Positions 32,998-43,561 of a stretch of 64,000 bases of DNA are shown here, piece by piece. The position numbers were made by a program, and so were the translations under genes. The stretch covers positions 67,270,001 through 67,334,000 of the forward strand of contig CM034546.1 of assembly GCA_020055645.1 (NCBI GenBank), read 5' to 3'. The notes under the pieces are model-generated. The model was not told the DNA's origin. It ran no database searches and saw nothing but the letters and a program-made list of their open reading frames with translations. This stretch comes from Tomocerus qinae (lineage: Eukaryota > Arthropoda > Collembola > Entomobryomorpha > Tomoceridae). Each line of letters starts with the position of its first letter. Position 1 is the first letter of the stretch.

Positions 32998-35900
32998 CTA
33001 GAATCCTCTTTCCAGGTTCCCATCCGCGATAATCACCAGATCCCCAATTTTCACTGGATCTGTAGTCCGATGCCATTTCTTCCTCCGAGTTAATGACGGC
33101 AAATATTCAGCAATCCACCGCCGCCAAAACATATCCGCTAGTCTCTGAGCAACTCTCCATTGTTTACGCAAATAGAACTCGTCATCCGAAAACATTCCAG
33201 GAGCGGCTGCTATGGTAGACGTCCCAATCAGAAAATTGTAGGGCGTCAGGGCCGGGTCATCATCCGGATCTATTGACACATGTGTCAGTGGACGGCTGTT
33301 CACGACACTCTCAGCTTCAATTAAAACAGTTTGAAGGGTCTCCTCCTTCGGGGCACGTTCCTTCAACGTTGCTTTCAGAGCGATCTTCACTGACTTCACT
33401 AGCCGCTCCCATGCCCCACCCATAAATGGGGAGGAGGGTGCAATAAAGTGCCACTCTATTCCACGGGGTGTCAGATCTTCCATGATCCTCTTTTCGTCCA
33501 ATTCTTGAATTGATTTTCGAAGTTCCGCATCTGCTCCTCGAAAATTCGTTCCGTTGTCGGAATACATCTTGGTTGGGTTTCCTCTCCTCCCGATCATCCT
33601 CCGAATCGCCATGATACATGAGTCGGTAGAGAGGGAATTAGCTAATTCCAGGTGCACTGCTCTGGTAGCAAGGCACGTGAATAGCACGCCATACCTCTTT
33701 TCTCGTCTTCGCCCAATAGTGACTTCCATGGGCCCGAAGTAGTCGACGCCCGTCACTGAAAAGGGTCTTTCAGCTCTCGTTACTCGAATTTCAGGTAAAT
33801 CTCCTATCTCAGGATTTCTTGGGGCAGCTCTTGATATCTTACACTCTTGACAGTTATTCCATGCACTCTTCACTGCAGTCCTGACATTCAGGATCCAATA
33901 CTTCTGCTGTAATTGGTTCACTACAGCTTCCAGGCCATGGTGTCTCGCTCGAACATGATAATCTTGAATTATCAGCCGGGTGTAAGTATTCTTCGGGTCC
34001 AACACAATTGGCTGCCTTGTGTCAAATGATAATTCTGGCGATTTGACAGTCCTTCCACTAAGTCTCAATACTTGATTGTCATCCAGAAAAATCTTGAAAG
34101 TATTCAGCCGACTCTCTTTCGGTATCGGCTTTCCTTTAAGCAAATGTCTGATTTCAGTAGCAAACGATTGCCACTGAGAAATCCTCGTCAGTACAATCTC
34201 TGCTGCTTCACATTCAGACGGCAATAGTGACTTCCTCAGCATCCTCTCCGACTTCTTCAATTTACAATTGCTCTTGAAGCGAAGGATCCAAACTGTCACT
34301 CTCACAAGTCCAGTCCAGGTAGAGTACTTTGCCAGATACCAGGAGATCCAATCTTCATGGTCAGCTGCAAGTACGTACTCCGTCGATTTTATTTCTTCTG
34401 AGACTCCCCCCGTCTGAAGAGATATCTCCTTCTCTCGTGGCCACTCACATTCAGGTTCCAGCAGGAATTGTGGCCCATTAATCCAACGGCTCCTCTCAGT
34501 CAGATCATTTTCCATAGAATCCCTCGTCGCCTCATCTGCAACATTTTCTCCAGTAGGGACCCAATGCCATTCGTTCACTTCCGAAGTCTCCAGGATCTCT
34601 CCAATCCGATGACTGACGAATGGTTTATATTTCCGAGCGTCAGATCGTATCCAGCAAAGAACAGTCCGAGAGTCGCTCCAAAAATGCACACAATCGAATT
34701 TTATTCGATGTTCTTCTTTTAATGTTGTGGCCAGCCTCGTCCCCATCACGGCAGCTTGCAACTCCAACCTTGGGATGGAAATTGGCTTCAGGGGTGCCAC
34801 TCCAGATTTTGCCGCGCAGATTACAACTTCTACGTCTCCTCCGACATCAATCCTCAGGTATGCGACAGCAGCAAAGGCTTGTGACGAAGCATCACAAAAA
34901 ACGTGCAACTGAACTGACTGTGCTTTCTCTATTCGTTTGCTGTAGCATCGTGGGATCTTCACATAACATATGTCCTGCAAATCCTGGATCCACGACTGCC
35001 ACTTCTCGTTCAAGTCTTCGGTTAATTGGTCATCCCAACCAATTCCGGCTCGCCAAACTTCTTGCAATAATATCTTCGCCCGCACAATGAATGGACACAG
35101 AAATCCAACCGGGTCGAAGATTGACATAACGAGTTTCAGCATTTCCCTCTTTGTAGGTATCTTACTTCCCGTAACAATAGTCTTGTCAACTTTTGCGAAA
35201 TTAGTAGCAAATTCAAAAACATCAGAATTAGGGTTCCAACGCAGACCGAGGACACGTTCAATTTTGAAATCTGATTCCATATCCAGATTCTTGACTTCCT
35301 CCAGACGGCTGCTTCGCAATTCTTCCTTCGCTACAATTTCTTCAAGTGCTTTCTTAGAATTACTAATCCACTTAGTAATCTTGAATCCTCCTCTCCTGTC
35401 GACCTCTGTCACATCACGGATTTTTTGAATAGCTTGTTCCTCACTATCCACACTATCCAGATAGTCATCAACGTAGTGTTGACTGACTATTGCATCGACT
35501 GCTCCAGGGAACTCAGCTCGAAACTCTTCAGCATTTTTGTTCTTGACAGCTTGGGCTAGAGTTGGTGAGCAGGCAGCACCAAACGTCATCACGTACATCT
35601 CCCAAGTGTCTGGAGGTCGACCACGATCTTTTCCTCGCCAGAGAAATCGCTGGGCTTTTCTATCTTCCGTTTTCACTCTCACCTGATGGAACATTTCAGC
35701 TATGTCACCCGAAAATCCAATTCTCCGTTCCCTGAACTTCAGAAGGACTCCCACCAGTGAGCATAGCATGTCCGGTCCGGTCAACAACTCATCATTCAGG
35801 CTCACTCCGTGACTCTTGGCCGCAGCGTCGAATACCAGCCGGAGCTTTCCTGGTTTGTTGGGGTTAGTAACTCCAAAGTGAGCCAAGTACCACGTCTTAT

Positions 35901-38388
35901 TCGTCTGAATAGCCGCTTCCTCCTTTGACAGTCTTCTCGTGTACCCCTTCGCTTCATAATCGATTAATTTTTGGCAATATTCGTCCGCGAATTGATTGTC
36001 ACGATCCATCTTCTTTTCGATACTTCTGAGTCTATGTTCAGCAGCTAATCTGCTCTCAGGAAGTTTCACATCATCTCTTCTCCACAGCAGCGCAGTCTCC
36101 CAACGGTCATCCACACGAACAACATTTTCATCTATAATACGACGAGCTCGTATGTCCTCCTTAGACCGCGGCTTCTCTGCTTTCAGGTTTACACCAAAGG
36201 TTTCAGTTTTAAAAAACTCCTTCACTAGTCCATGCAATGCTACGTCATTTTTCTCTCGATGGGAAATATGACTAACAAAGTCTTCAGATTTATTTCCACA
36301 TAAATTTGAATCTGTCCCGTGCACCACCCAACCTAATTTGGTTCTCGAAGCACATGGAGCATTAGGCGGGCCTTCGACGGTCTCGTACAGTCTCAGAAAT
36401 TGATTATTGTCTTGTCCGATCAAAATATGCGGCCGTGCATTTCGGAAAGACTCAACGTTGACATCACATAAATGCTTCCATTTCTGACTCAACTTTTTGA
36501 TATCCAAGGATTGAACACGCAGCTTCAAATCCTTTTTGACTTTCACATTTTTCATTGTGTATTTCATTTCTTCGTCGACACCAGAAATTTCTACAGACAC
36601 GTTCATTACGTCCCTCTCTCTTCTGGTAGTAGAATCCATCCAATTTAGATTTAGCTCCGTCTTCGGGCCATCTAATTTGAGCGCTGTGGCCGCCTCCTCG
36701 GAAATCATTGTCACTGTTGATGCGGTGTCCAACATGGCAAATGTTTTAATTTTTCCTTTCGGCCCACGCAGAGTTACAGGTAACACACACAGTAACACAG
36801 TTTCACCTAGCTGGTGACTAATGCAGACTGCTTCGGATTTTTCTTCCGATTTTTCAGCATCCGGCTTTGACTTTTCTGCATATGGCTTCTTCACAAAATG
36901 CAAATATCGGCTGTGTGGCTTCTGACATCCATCCTTACCACAACTTTCTTCATCTTCACACTGATCAGACCTGTGACCAGACTTTAGGCACTTGAAACAA
37001 AGCCTCTTGTCTCTAGCAATATTCACTCTGTCTTTCACACGCATTTTGATGAACACTTGACACTTTTTCAGGATGTGATTTTTATCACAACACAAACAAG
37101 GTCCATCGTCGCTGGTTTCACTTTTCTCATCACTAGTAGCAAAGACACCTTCTCGCCGATTTCTTTTCTGGCTCTTCTGCCCATCGTTCCGAGTTGGTTC
37201 TTGCTTCTCAGTGGTAATATTTCGATAGAGGTTGGCCTCTTCCGCCCTCTGGTCTAACCATGTCGAAAAATCAGACAAACTCACATCTGACTTTTTCTCA
37301 ATAGCTGCTCGTGCCCAACTGCCTCTCATCGATGCCGGGAACTTCACAGCTAACTCGTCCATTAATTGAGGATTAGACATATGACCTAAATTCCCCACAC
37401 TCACCATCGTAGCCACCAAATTCCGAACCGCATTGGCCATATCTATAGTCAACTGAGGTCGGTCATCTCTCAAGGTAGGCAAACTTTTCACTTTGGTCAC
37501 TAGTGACTGCACTATTAGTCGAGGTTGTCCAAAGTTCATCTTTAGAGCCTCAATCACTCTCGGTACGTTAGCTGGCAGTGTCATCATTGACACAACTGCC
37601 TCCTTCGCCTTACCCTTAAGGCATTTTCTTAATCGTCGTAAATTTTCAGAATCTGTAAACTTACATAATTCGGTCGTACTCGTGTATTCTTCGATGAATG
37701 ACGGCCACTCCTCAGCTGCCCCAGAAAACACGGGTAGATCCTTTCCCACAGATTGTCTTGTCACAAAACTTTTGAAGTCTGCTCCCTGACTATTCTTCAC
37801 TTGGAGATCGGTAAGTGCACTTATTGCTTGTACCATCATATCTATGGCTACATTACCTCCTTCCACTGGTGCTATGGTGGCCACTGGATTCGGATCACCT
37901 AGAGGGGGGTTCTCTTGCTCATTAACCCAATTCTCCAGTCTTGAGCCCTCTTCGTCTTCCTCCTCGCCACCGTCAACTGTCTGATAGTCCTCCTCCGAGC
38001 TCAGCTCTTGACTATCCTCTTCTTCCTCTTCGATACGGGCTCTCTGCAGGGCGAGTCTTTTCTCTGCAATTTTCTTACGTCGCGCAAGCATGTCCTCCTC
38101 CAATCGAAGAAGCTCCTCCTCTGTCTGTAGCTCAGCTTCAAGGATCCTTCGTGAAGATTTGCTAGTAGTCGTCGTCGTCGATGAACCACTTCCCGTTTTG
38201 ACACTTCCTGCACTTGAGGGGGTTTTACGTCGACCACCGTTGACTGGAGTATTAACTGCCACGCCTTGTGCTGGCTGCTCCAAATCCTCTTTTCTCTGTC
38301 GACGACCTCCTTCTAGCATGCCAAACTCCGGTAACTGTCCAGCACGTCTTCGGCTCTGCCTAACAACATCACTTCTTCCAGTAGCCAT
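32998..38388 (-). CDS. BEL/Pao gag-pol polyprotein, ended by an early stop
   Basis: 1,796 codons. Order: basic/acidic coiled N-terminus (about 75-160), DUF1759-like gag (about 200-340), zinc knuckles CxxC...HxxxxC (about 430-500), and aspartic protease with DTAS (about 549). Next come the RT with YVDD (about 969), RNase H with CDAS (about 1161), the integrase HHCC domain (about 1481) and the integrase core D-D-E (about 1546, 1612, 1657). The frame ends at a TAG at 33000-32998 inside the integrase C-terminal region. Beyond it, the same frame stays open to the LTR and still looks like the expected tail, so a single nonsense change is the only visible break. The protein replicates the element through reverse transcription and integration. 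Confidence 0.93.
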   Translation of the reverse strand: MATGRSDVVRQSRRRAGQLPEFGMLEGGRRQRKEDLEQPAQGVAVNTPVNGGRRKTPSSAGSVKTGSGSSTTTTTSKSSRRILEAELQTEEELLRLEEDMLARRKKIAEKRLALQRARIEEEEEDSQELSSEEDYQTVDGGEEEDEEGSRLENWVNEQENPPLGDPNPVATIAPVEGGNVAIDMMVQAISALTDLQVKNSQGADFKSFVTRQSVGKDLPVFSGAAEEWPSFIEEYTSTTELCKFTDSENLRRLRKCLKGKAKEAVVSMMTLPANVPRVIEALKMNFGQPRLIVQSLVTKVKSLPTLRDDRPQLTIDMANAVRNLVATMVSVGNLGHMSNPQLMDELAVKFPASMRGSWARAAIEKKSDVSLSDFSTWLDQRAEEANLYRNITTEKQEPTRNDGQKSQKRNRREGVFATSDEKSETSDDGPCLCCDKNHILKKCQVFIKMRVKDRVNIARDKRLCFKCLKSGHRSDQCEDEESCGKDGCQKPHSRYLHFVKKPYAEKSKPDAEKSEEKSEAVCISHQLGETVLLCVLPVTLRGPKGKIKTFAMLDTASTVTMISEEAATALKLDGPKTELNLNWMDSTTRRERDVMNVSVEISGVDEEMKYTMKNVKVKKDLKLRVQSLDIKKLSQKWKHLCDVNVESFRNARPHILIGQDNNQFLRLYETVEGPPNAPCASRTKLGWVVHGTDSNLCGNKSEDFVSHISHREKNDVALHGLVKEFFKTETFGVNLKAEKPRSKEDIRARRIIDENVVRVDDRWETALLWRRDDVKLPESRLAAEHRLRSIEKKMDRDNQFADEYCQKLIDYEAKGYTRRLSKEEAAIQTNKTWYLAHFGVTNPNKPGKLRLVFDAAAKSHGVSLNDELLTGPDMLCSLVGVLLKFRERRIGFSGDIAEMFHQVRVKTEDRKAQRFLWRGKDRGRPPDTWEMYVMTFGAACSPTLAQAVKNKNAEEFRAEFPGAVDAIVSQHYVDDYLDSVDSEEQAIQKIRDVTEVDRRGGFKITKWISNSKKALEEIVAKEELRSSRLEEVKNLDMESDFKIERVLGLRWNPNSDVFEFATNFAKVDKTIVTGSKIPTKREMLKLVMSIFDPVGFLCPFIVRAKILLQEVWRAGIGWDDQLTEDLNEKWQSWIQDLQDICYVKIPRCYSKRIEKAQSVQLHVFCDASSQAFAAVAYLRIDVGGDVEVVICAAKSGVAPLKPISIPRLELQAAVMGTRLATTLKEEHRIKFDCVHFWSDSRTVLCWIRSDARKYKPFVSHRIGEILETSEVNEWHWVPTGENVADEATRDSMENDLTERSRWINGPQFLLEPECEWPREKEISLQTGGVSEEIKSTEYVLAADHEDWISWYLAKYSTWTGLVRVTVWILRFKSNCKLKKSERMLRKSLLPSECEAAEIVLTRISQWQSFATEIRHLLKGKPIPKESRLNTFKIFLDDNQVLRLSGRTVKSPELSFDTRQPIVLDPKNTYTRLIIQDYHVRARHHGLEAVVNQLQQKYWILNVRTAVKSAWNNCQECKISRAAPRNPEIGDLPEIRVTRAERPFSVTGVDYFGPMEVTIGRRREKRYGVLFTCLATRAVHLELANSLSTDSCIMAIRRMIGRRGNPTKMYSDNGTNFRGADAELRKSIQELDEKRIMEDLTPRGIEWHFIAPSSPFMGGAWERLVKSVKIALKATLKERAPKEETLQTVLIEAESVVNSRPLTHVSIDPDDDPALTPYNFLIGTSTIAAAPGMFSDDEFYLRKQWRVAQRLADMFWRRWIAEYLPSLTRRKKWHRTTDPVKIGDLVIIADGNLERGF

Positions 38389-38467
38389 GGTTGAATATCA
38401 CACACAACTGATAGTCAACAGTCAAAATTCTCAATTTTCAATTTTTGAATCAAAAGTCACTGATTCC

Positions 38468-38485
38468 TCCCGGGTTTCGGCACCA
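38468..38485 (-). other. Primer-binding site complementary to tRNA-Phe
   Basis: Directly inside the 5' LTR, the minus strand reads TGGTGCCGAAACCCGGGA. This is the complement of the 3' end of eukaryotic tRNA-Phe (acceptor stem GCCGAAA paired with UUUCGGC, then ACCA), as I know that tRNA. Confidence 0.8.
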
Positions 38486-38957
38486 TGTATTTTTGGCCAA
38501 CTTCACTCTACCTAATTCTATGCCGAAATAACACCTAGAACTACGTAGCTAAGTGGACTTACTAAAATATAACTCAACTCACTAATCGTTGATCACACTG
38601 ATCATGAGCCACTGACACTAACCTATGCCCTGCTCAATAATGTGTAGTTTCACTAACTACAAAAATCAAGTTATTTCTAACTATTTATTAACACACAAGA
38701 GTTCAAATCAAATTACAAATATCACACAAATAAATTGCAAAATGAAAATGAACTATATTCCACTATTTTCTTCGAGCCTCGTGGTTCCGCTCAACACGCT
38801 TCTGCTATCGTTCTCGTACGACCTTACGGGACGGCTTCTTGTTTGCCACTGCTTCTCTCTTTCTTCTCGCCAACCGCCGTTGGCTTCTCTCGCGTTCCCG
38901 GCTTGAGATTTGAATTATTTCCCAGGCTAGTCTCAGTCTTCGATTCCCCCAGACACA
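38486..38957 (-). repeat. 5' LTR of the BEL/Pao element
   Basis: 472 bp; carries the promoter side of the element in minus orientation. Followed at 38958-38962 by GTAAT, the right copy of the target duplication. Confidence 0.95.
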
Positions 38958-39168
38958 GTAATATTAGTCAATTTTTGTAATTCTAATTATTTATTATAAA
39001 GAAGCGATGAATTGAATTTCTATTTTATTGGAGACAAAGAAAAAATCCAGTTATACTTGTTATGAGTTATGACAAATTTTAGTGATTTTTTATTTACTGT
39101 TCACAACATTCATTATAACCCCCATGTGTTTACTTCTAATCACTTCAATACTATAAGCAGCCTATCGT

Positions 39169-39340
39169 CAGGGAATTTTTTTATTGACAGAGTTGCGATG
39201 CTGTTGCGTTCATCTTTTTCAAACATTTGGTGTTGAAAGCGGACAGATTTGTTTTACCAATTCTAAAATTTGCAGAAAAATCTCGAAGATTCTTACTTGC
39301 TGCTGTGCTGGATGAGGTATTTCGATCTTTTATATTTTAT
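39169..39340 (-). pseudogene. Fragment of the secreted SPRY-like/META-like family
   Basis: On the minus strand this aligns with the middle of exon 2 in genes C-E: the plus-strand words TTATTGACAGAGTTGCGATG, TTGGTGTTGAAA, CCAATTCTAAAATTTGCAG, AAATCTCGAAGATTCTT and GAGGTATTTCG have counterparts in the same order. A ~40-bp piece between them is deleted, and both ends of the gene are missing. Non-coding relic. Confidence 0.7.
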
Positions 39341-40912
39341 TATCTATTTTATTATATTACTATCACTTATCTGTATTATTGAAGTATTTCTGTGATTCCT
39401 GGAAGATCGTCCATCCATTTTCCACCAATCCCATATTTAGTGATGATAAAATGTTTTTCTTTATGTATTCTACTCTACAAAGGAAAAAAACTGTGTGTGG
39501 AAATCTCCAGCATAAAGTCAATATGTAAAATTATGCATTTACCATTTAGAAAGGATGTAAATGCTTCTTGAACTTTTGTGCCGTTTTCCCTTAAGGTTGT
39601 ATGACCGTATGACTACTTCTAATCATATTTAAATTAAGCAGTGAACTCTTGCACTAAATCTATATGAATGTATGAGCCAAACCCGACTCGCAGAGAAATA
39701 ATTGAATAATTATTTTCTGGAAGCCGGATGGCACTTGAATGTATGGAGGTAATCTGTGTCAACTCATCATGATAAATAGGTGTGACTTACCTGTACTACC
39801 TAATCACTAGTCACTAGCATTTCTGCTGTTCTCTGGAAGACTACACACCTCTCTTCTCTTGTAAATAAAATTACTTTAGAGTTATACGTTCTCTCTGACC
39901 ATACACTAGTCTCATTTCGCCCTTATCTAAAGTAGGCTCATCTTTGACTTAGACTTTTTTACTCTCACATCTTCAAAAAATTCACCTCCTACCGATTCTC
40001 AAGAACTTGTGTTCTCAATCACCCAGCAAAGGTTTTGCAAAATTGAGAGTGTGGTTTGTTCAACCTTGTTTTAGCACAATAACCCTAACTTACCTAGAAC
40101 TAATAACTATAATCACTATATGCCTTAGTTCAAAAATTTAGACACTGATACAATTTGGACAACCCATATGGTCAAATTGGTGAATATTCAGAAATATTTC
40201 CTAGTCGTCTCATGGTCAAAATAGTCAAAATAAAGGTAGATAATCGATTTGAACATCTTATTATTGAAATTATAGTTAAAATTCAGAAAATTTTCCTATC
40301 AGGACATTCTAGTGGTCAAATTTCTAAAATATTTAACTCTAACATATTTCCAAAATTGTTAATTGTGCCAAATTATCAATGTCTGAAATGGAATTTATTC
40401 CATTGCCTTAAATACAAAGCATTACCACTTTTAAAGCTATAATTCCTTTGTTCTAAATGTCTAAGAATATCAACCTGACTGTATTTGTTATATAAAATAG
40501 TTGAGCGTTACTTGGGAAACTTTAAGTGAAACACGACGAATATATAGACAACATAATGTATAAGAACATAATATTAGTTTTATTTAAAGAGATAGCCCGG
40601 TAAGGCTTGCCTACCAACCGTTCCATTAGAGAACCAAACCTTAATCATATTAAATATCGGATTTAGTTCCACGAATTTTTTATAAAACCGCGTCCGGGTC
40701 GCTGACTTTTTCTTGGTGGACAGGACTTGCTGGTTTTATTTGAGAGACCAGGTCGACAGTCTTTAAATGGCATTGGTTTGGTTCAGTGAAAAATCCTGTG
40801 TGGGAGATATTGTTATTAATTAAGACTTAGCTACATTTATGTACTATATTTTAAGTATTGATTGTTTTTCTGCGGCAAATTTATAAGATTGATTAGAACA
40901 AGTGATTTAAAA
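39341..40912. other. Upstream region of IR gene 1, duplicated at 47.8-49.0 kb
   Basis: From about 39400 onward this resembles 47760-48990. Shared words include GGTTTGTTCAACCTTGTTTT, GAATATTCAGAAATATTTCC and AGGTAGATAATCGATTTGAA. A short frame at 40155-40442 exists in both copies but carries different indels and is not called. It probably contains the IR promoter. Confidence 0.5.
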
Positions 40913-43561
40913 ATGATTCACCTTTTGGTATCGGTGTTGTTAATTTTCGAATTTTCATCGGCATGGAAATTGAAAGAAGTTGTGGAACTTGAAAGAAACT
41001 GCTACATTAACTTGATTTGGCAACCAAGACCCCTCAATTTACCACCATCGGATGAACCGTCAAATGACATTTTGCAGGAAATAGATGTACCTTTGACATT
41101 GACAGAGCTAAAGTACTATGGAGAAGAATATAATTGCAATTTAAAGTATTTAAAGCAGTCATTTCCATTCTCTACATCTTTCTATGTGAAAAGCGATAAC
41201 CTATACAATTGGTTCAAAAATTGTAAAAGACAATTCGGCATTGGCGAATTCCGAATATCATCACCACGTCTGGTTAGTCGTTTTGTTTGTATGTCGAATA
41301 TCGTATTTAATATGAATCCAACAGATGAGAGAGATACCATTCAAATTCTTTTCTTCACAAGAATTTTCTCTGATCAAAACAACTTAATTGAAAGTAAAAT
41401 AGGAGAATTAGGAGAGATTAATTTACTGTTATACAATTTTGCGGAACATTCTTCAACTTATCTGATGGTTGACAGAAAAAACTTTGCATTGACAAAGTCA
41501 TTTTCCAAATTGGATTACTACTTCCATTTTTGGTTACATTCCTGGTTTGTATTATCTTTGTCGGATGAAGATGAGCACGTTGTGTATTTAATTAGGCCAG
41601 AGGTTGACCCACAAGACAAAGCTGAAAGAGATTCCTTTGCATTGCTGCCCGTATGTTCCTATAAATTATGCTCAAAGCAACCGTTACGGGAATTAGCAAT
41701 AAGAATTATTGAAAACAAAATGGAGAAGTCTGCTACAATTACGGATGTCTCACATAGTTCCAATTCTTTTTGTTCAACACCAGAAAAGAGCTCATATTTT
41801 AAGAACTATTTTAATGGACAAAAGGGACTGTATCTTGCGATTGGTTCTATTATTTTCGAAAACTCCCCTAATTCCACAATAGGTACCAACCAGGATTGTA
41901 CAAGGTATCATATGTCATACTATTTTCAGTACGATAATCTCATTGCAGAGGATTTTGGATTTGGTGATGAAAGTAGAAGTGTAAGTAGTGAAGAGGCTGA
42001 AGGTTACTTAACAGTAATTCGAACTATGGAAGAATCTTTCAATTTTATCTCCTGTGTTGTCCTGGAAGGCGAAAATCTCTCTTTCTATGGATACATTCGT
42101 CCTTTTCAACCATATGCTTGGCTTGGAATCATTGCCACTCTTATCCCTCTGATTGCTTTTGTCCATGGAGTACAATTCTGCAAAAATGAAGAAAGTATTC
42201 CATTTCTTATGATTTGTTATGCATACATACTGGAAGTCAGTTATTCCTTGTCTGCAAAGGCAGATAAAACTCTCTGGATCAAATTGCTAATTGGACCTTT
42301 GCTGCTCATGTTTATTGTATTAACAAATGGATACAAGGGAATTGTCATTACAGATTTAGTAGAGCCAAGACCTGTGAAACAAATTGAATCCATTGCACAT
42401 TTGGCTAATCTCTCCAACATAACCGTTCTGGGAGAAACAACCTATTTCGATGATTTCAATCCTTTCTACATTAGTAAGGAATATCAAGATGGAGTACTAA
42501 AGTATTACTTCGAGCATTGCAGTCTACACTCTTCGGACTGTCCCTTTCATTCACACAAATTAAAAAATTTATATGAAACCAAAAATCAAGAATTCGTAGA
42601 GAAAGCTTTTCAATATGGAAATATTAGAAATGTGTATGAATGGAACGAACCAAAATTTATACTACAGTATTTGATCAAAATTATACTAGGAGGCGAATAC
42701 AAAGGAGATGACGATGACAAAGATGATGATGACAAAGATGATGATGACAAAGATGACGATGACAAAGATGATGATGACGAAGAAGACGAAGAAGACAGGG
42801 CCAAGAAATTTCTAAAATTTAGCACCAGAATTAAAAAAACCGATAATGACAAACGTATTATGAAGAGACTGGTGGACATGTTGAAATTCCCTGTAGGATT
42901 TCCCTATCTTACACCTCAAAAGTGGATTTCAAAATGTGAAAATTCTGCCCTGATTCTCCGGAGCTCTACACTTCATCGACTTCTCAATGACTCCTTTTGG
43001 AACCCTGAAAGTGGTGGAGTTGAACCTGTTCACCAATTATATCGAGGGAAAGAGGACGAGTCACTTTTGTCAAGTCCTGTATACACTGGATTCAACAGTG
43101 GAGACTTTCCCTTTCTTACTCCATTTCTTAGACTAAAGCTGTCCATTTTGAGTCATTCTGGTCTGTTTAACATATGGTTAGAATATTACAATAGATGGAA
43201 CTTCACCGAATGTAGAACATGCTGGATAAGACGACCTCCTCGAGCTTTGACATTTTACAACTCGAATATCTCGACTATATTTTTCATTTGCTCTTCCTTT
43301 GCACTTGTTTACATTTCAGCTTTTACGTGGGAAAATCGGAAGCTTATTAAGCCAAAAGAGTTTTTTCTCCTATTAATTAAAGCCATCAAAAGATTAATAA
43401 CTCACTGTTTCGTTGCATTACAATATATTCTATTCACTCTATGGAAAATTACAGTGGATCTGAAACTTTGCATTCGTAGACAAAAGCAAAATTTCCGTCT
43501 TGGCTTCCAACTGCGCGGAAAGAGGAAACTGCAAGTACGGCCTGCTAGTTTTAATGCCTAG
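40913..43561 (+). CDS. Divergent ionotropic receptor (IR) 1, single exon, with DDDDK repeat
   Basis: 882 aa from the ATG at 40913, chosen because it opens a clean signal peptide (MIHLLVSVLLIFEFSSAW). A long Cys-containing extracellular N-terminus is followed by TM1 (PYAWLGIIATLIPLIAFVHG, about 400-420), a short pore-loop segment (IPFLMICYAYILEVSYS) and TM3 (LWIKLLIGPLLLMFIVLTNG, about 453-475). TM4 follows at about 786-805 (STIFFICSSFALVYIS). This is the iGluR/IR order, with ligand lobe S2 between TM3 and TM4. S2 carries a polyacidic insert (about 598-628): DDDDK four times, then DDDDEE. Family knowledge: IRs are ligand-gated cation channel subunits for chemo-, thermo- or hygrosensation, acting with co-receptors. 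No introns. Tandem partner at 49.0 kb. Confidence 0.85.
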   Translation: MIHLLVSVLLIFEFSSAWKLKEVVELERNCYINLIWQPRPLNLPPSDEPSNDILQEIDVPLTLTELKYYGEEYNCNLKYLKQSFPFSTSFYVKSDNLYNWFKNCKRQFGIGEFRISSPRLVSRFVCMSNIVFNMNPTDERDTIQILFFTRIFSDQNNLIESKIGELGEINLLLYNFAEHSSTYLMVDRKNFALTKSFSKLDYYFHFWLHSWFVLSLSDEDEHVVYLIRPEVDPQDKAERDSFALLPVCSYKLCSKQPLRELAIRIIENKMEKSATITDVSHSSNSFCSTPEKSSYFKNYFNGQKGLYLAIGSIIFENSPNSTIGTNQDCTRYHMSYYFQYDNLIAEDFGFGDESRSVSSEEAEGYLTVIRTMEESFNFISCVVLEGENLSFYGYIRPFQPYAWLGIIATLIPLIAFVHGVQFCKNEESIPFLMICYAYILEVSYSLSAKADKTLWIKLLIGPLLLMFIVLTNGYKGIVITDLVEPRPVKQIESIAHLANLSNITVLGETTYFDDFNPFYISKEYQDGVLKYYFEHCSLHSSDCPFHSHKLKNLYETKNQEFVEKAFQYGNIRNVYEWNEPKFILQYLIKIILGGEYKGDDDDKDDDDKDDDDKDDDDKDDDDEEDEEDRAKKFLKFSTRIKKTDNDKRIMKRLVDMLKFPVGFPYLTPQKWISKCENSALILRSSTLHRLLNDSFWNPESGGVEPVHQLYRGKEDESLLSSPVYTGFNSGDFPFLTPFLRLKLSILSHSGLFNIWLEYYNRWNFTECRTCWIRRPPRALTFYNSNISTIFFICSSFALVYISAFTWENRKLIKPKEFFLLLIKAIKRLITHCFVALQYILFTLWKITVDLKLCIRRQKQNFRLGFQLRGKRKLQVRPASFNA
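42707..42796 (+). repeat. 15-bp codon repeat encoding DDDDK in IR gene 1
   Basis: Five 15-bp units, GATGATGATGACAAA-like with synonymous GAT/GAC changes (the last lacks the lysine codon), then GAA/GAC codons. The synonymous variation shows the amino-acid pattern is kept, or that the array is not brand new. Confidence 0.9.

Larger units (their letters stand above)
32363..38957 (-). mobile_element. BEL/Pao LTR retrotransposon, nearly intact and young
   Basis: 6,595 bp. Two 472-bp LTRs (TG...CA ends) differ at a single visible position (T at about 32505 versus C at about 38628). The 5-bp target duplication GTAAT flanks both sides exactly. The element reads on the minus strand: 5' LTR at right, primer-binding site, a single gag-pol frame, a purine tract, and the 3' LTR at left. 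Domain order (protease, RT, RNase H, integrase) is that of BEL/Pao. The near-identity of the LTRs means a recent insertion. One in-frame stop near the end of integrase probably makes this copy non-autonomous. Confidence 0.96.

Noticed and set aside
33554..38515. Many plus-strand frames across the retrotransposon
   Set aside because: Shadows of the 1,796-codon minus-strand polyprotein.
40155..40442. Short plus-strand frame upstream of IR 1, with a counterpart at 48055-48309
   Set aside because: It is present because the flank is duplicated, but the copies differ by frame-changing indels, so it is unlikely to be coding.
42610..42879. Antisense serine-rich frame over the IR acidic repeat
   Set aside because: It is the complement of GAT/GAC codons (Ser from TCATCA...) and overlaps a well-supported receptor gene.
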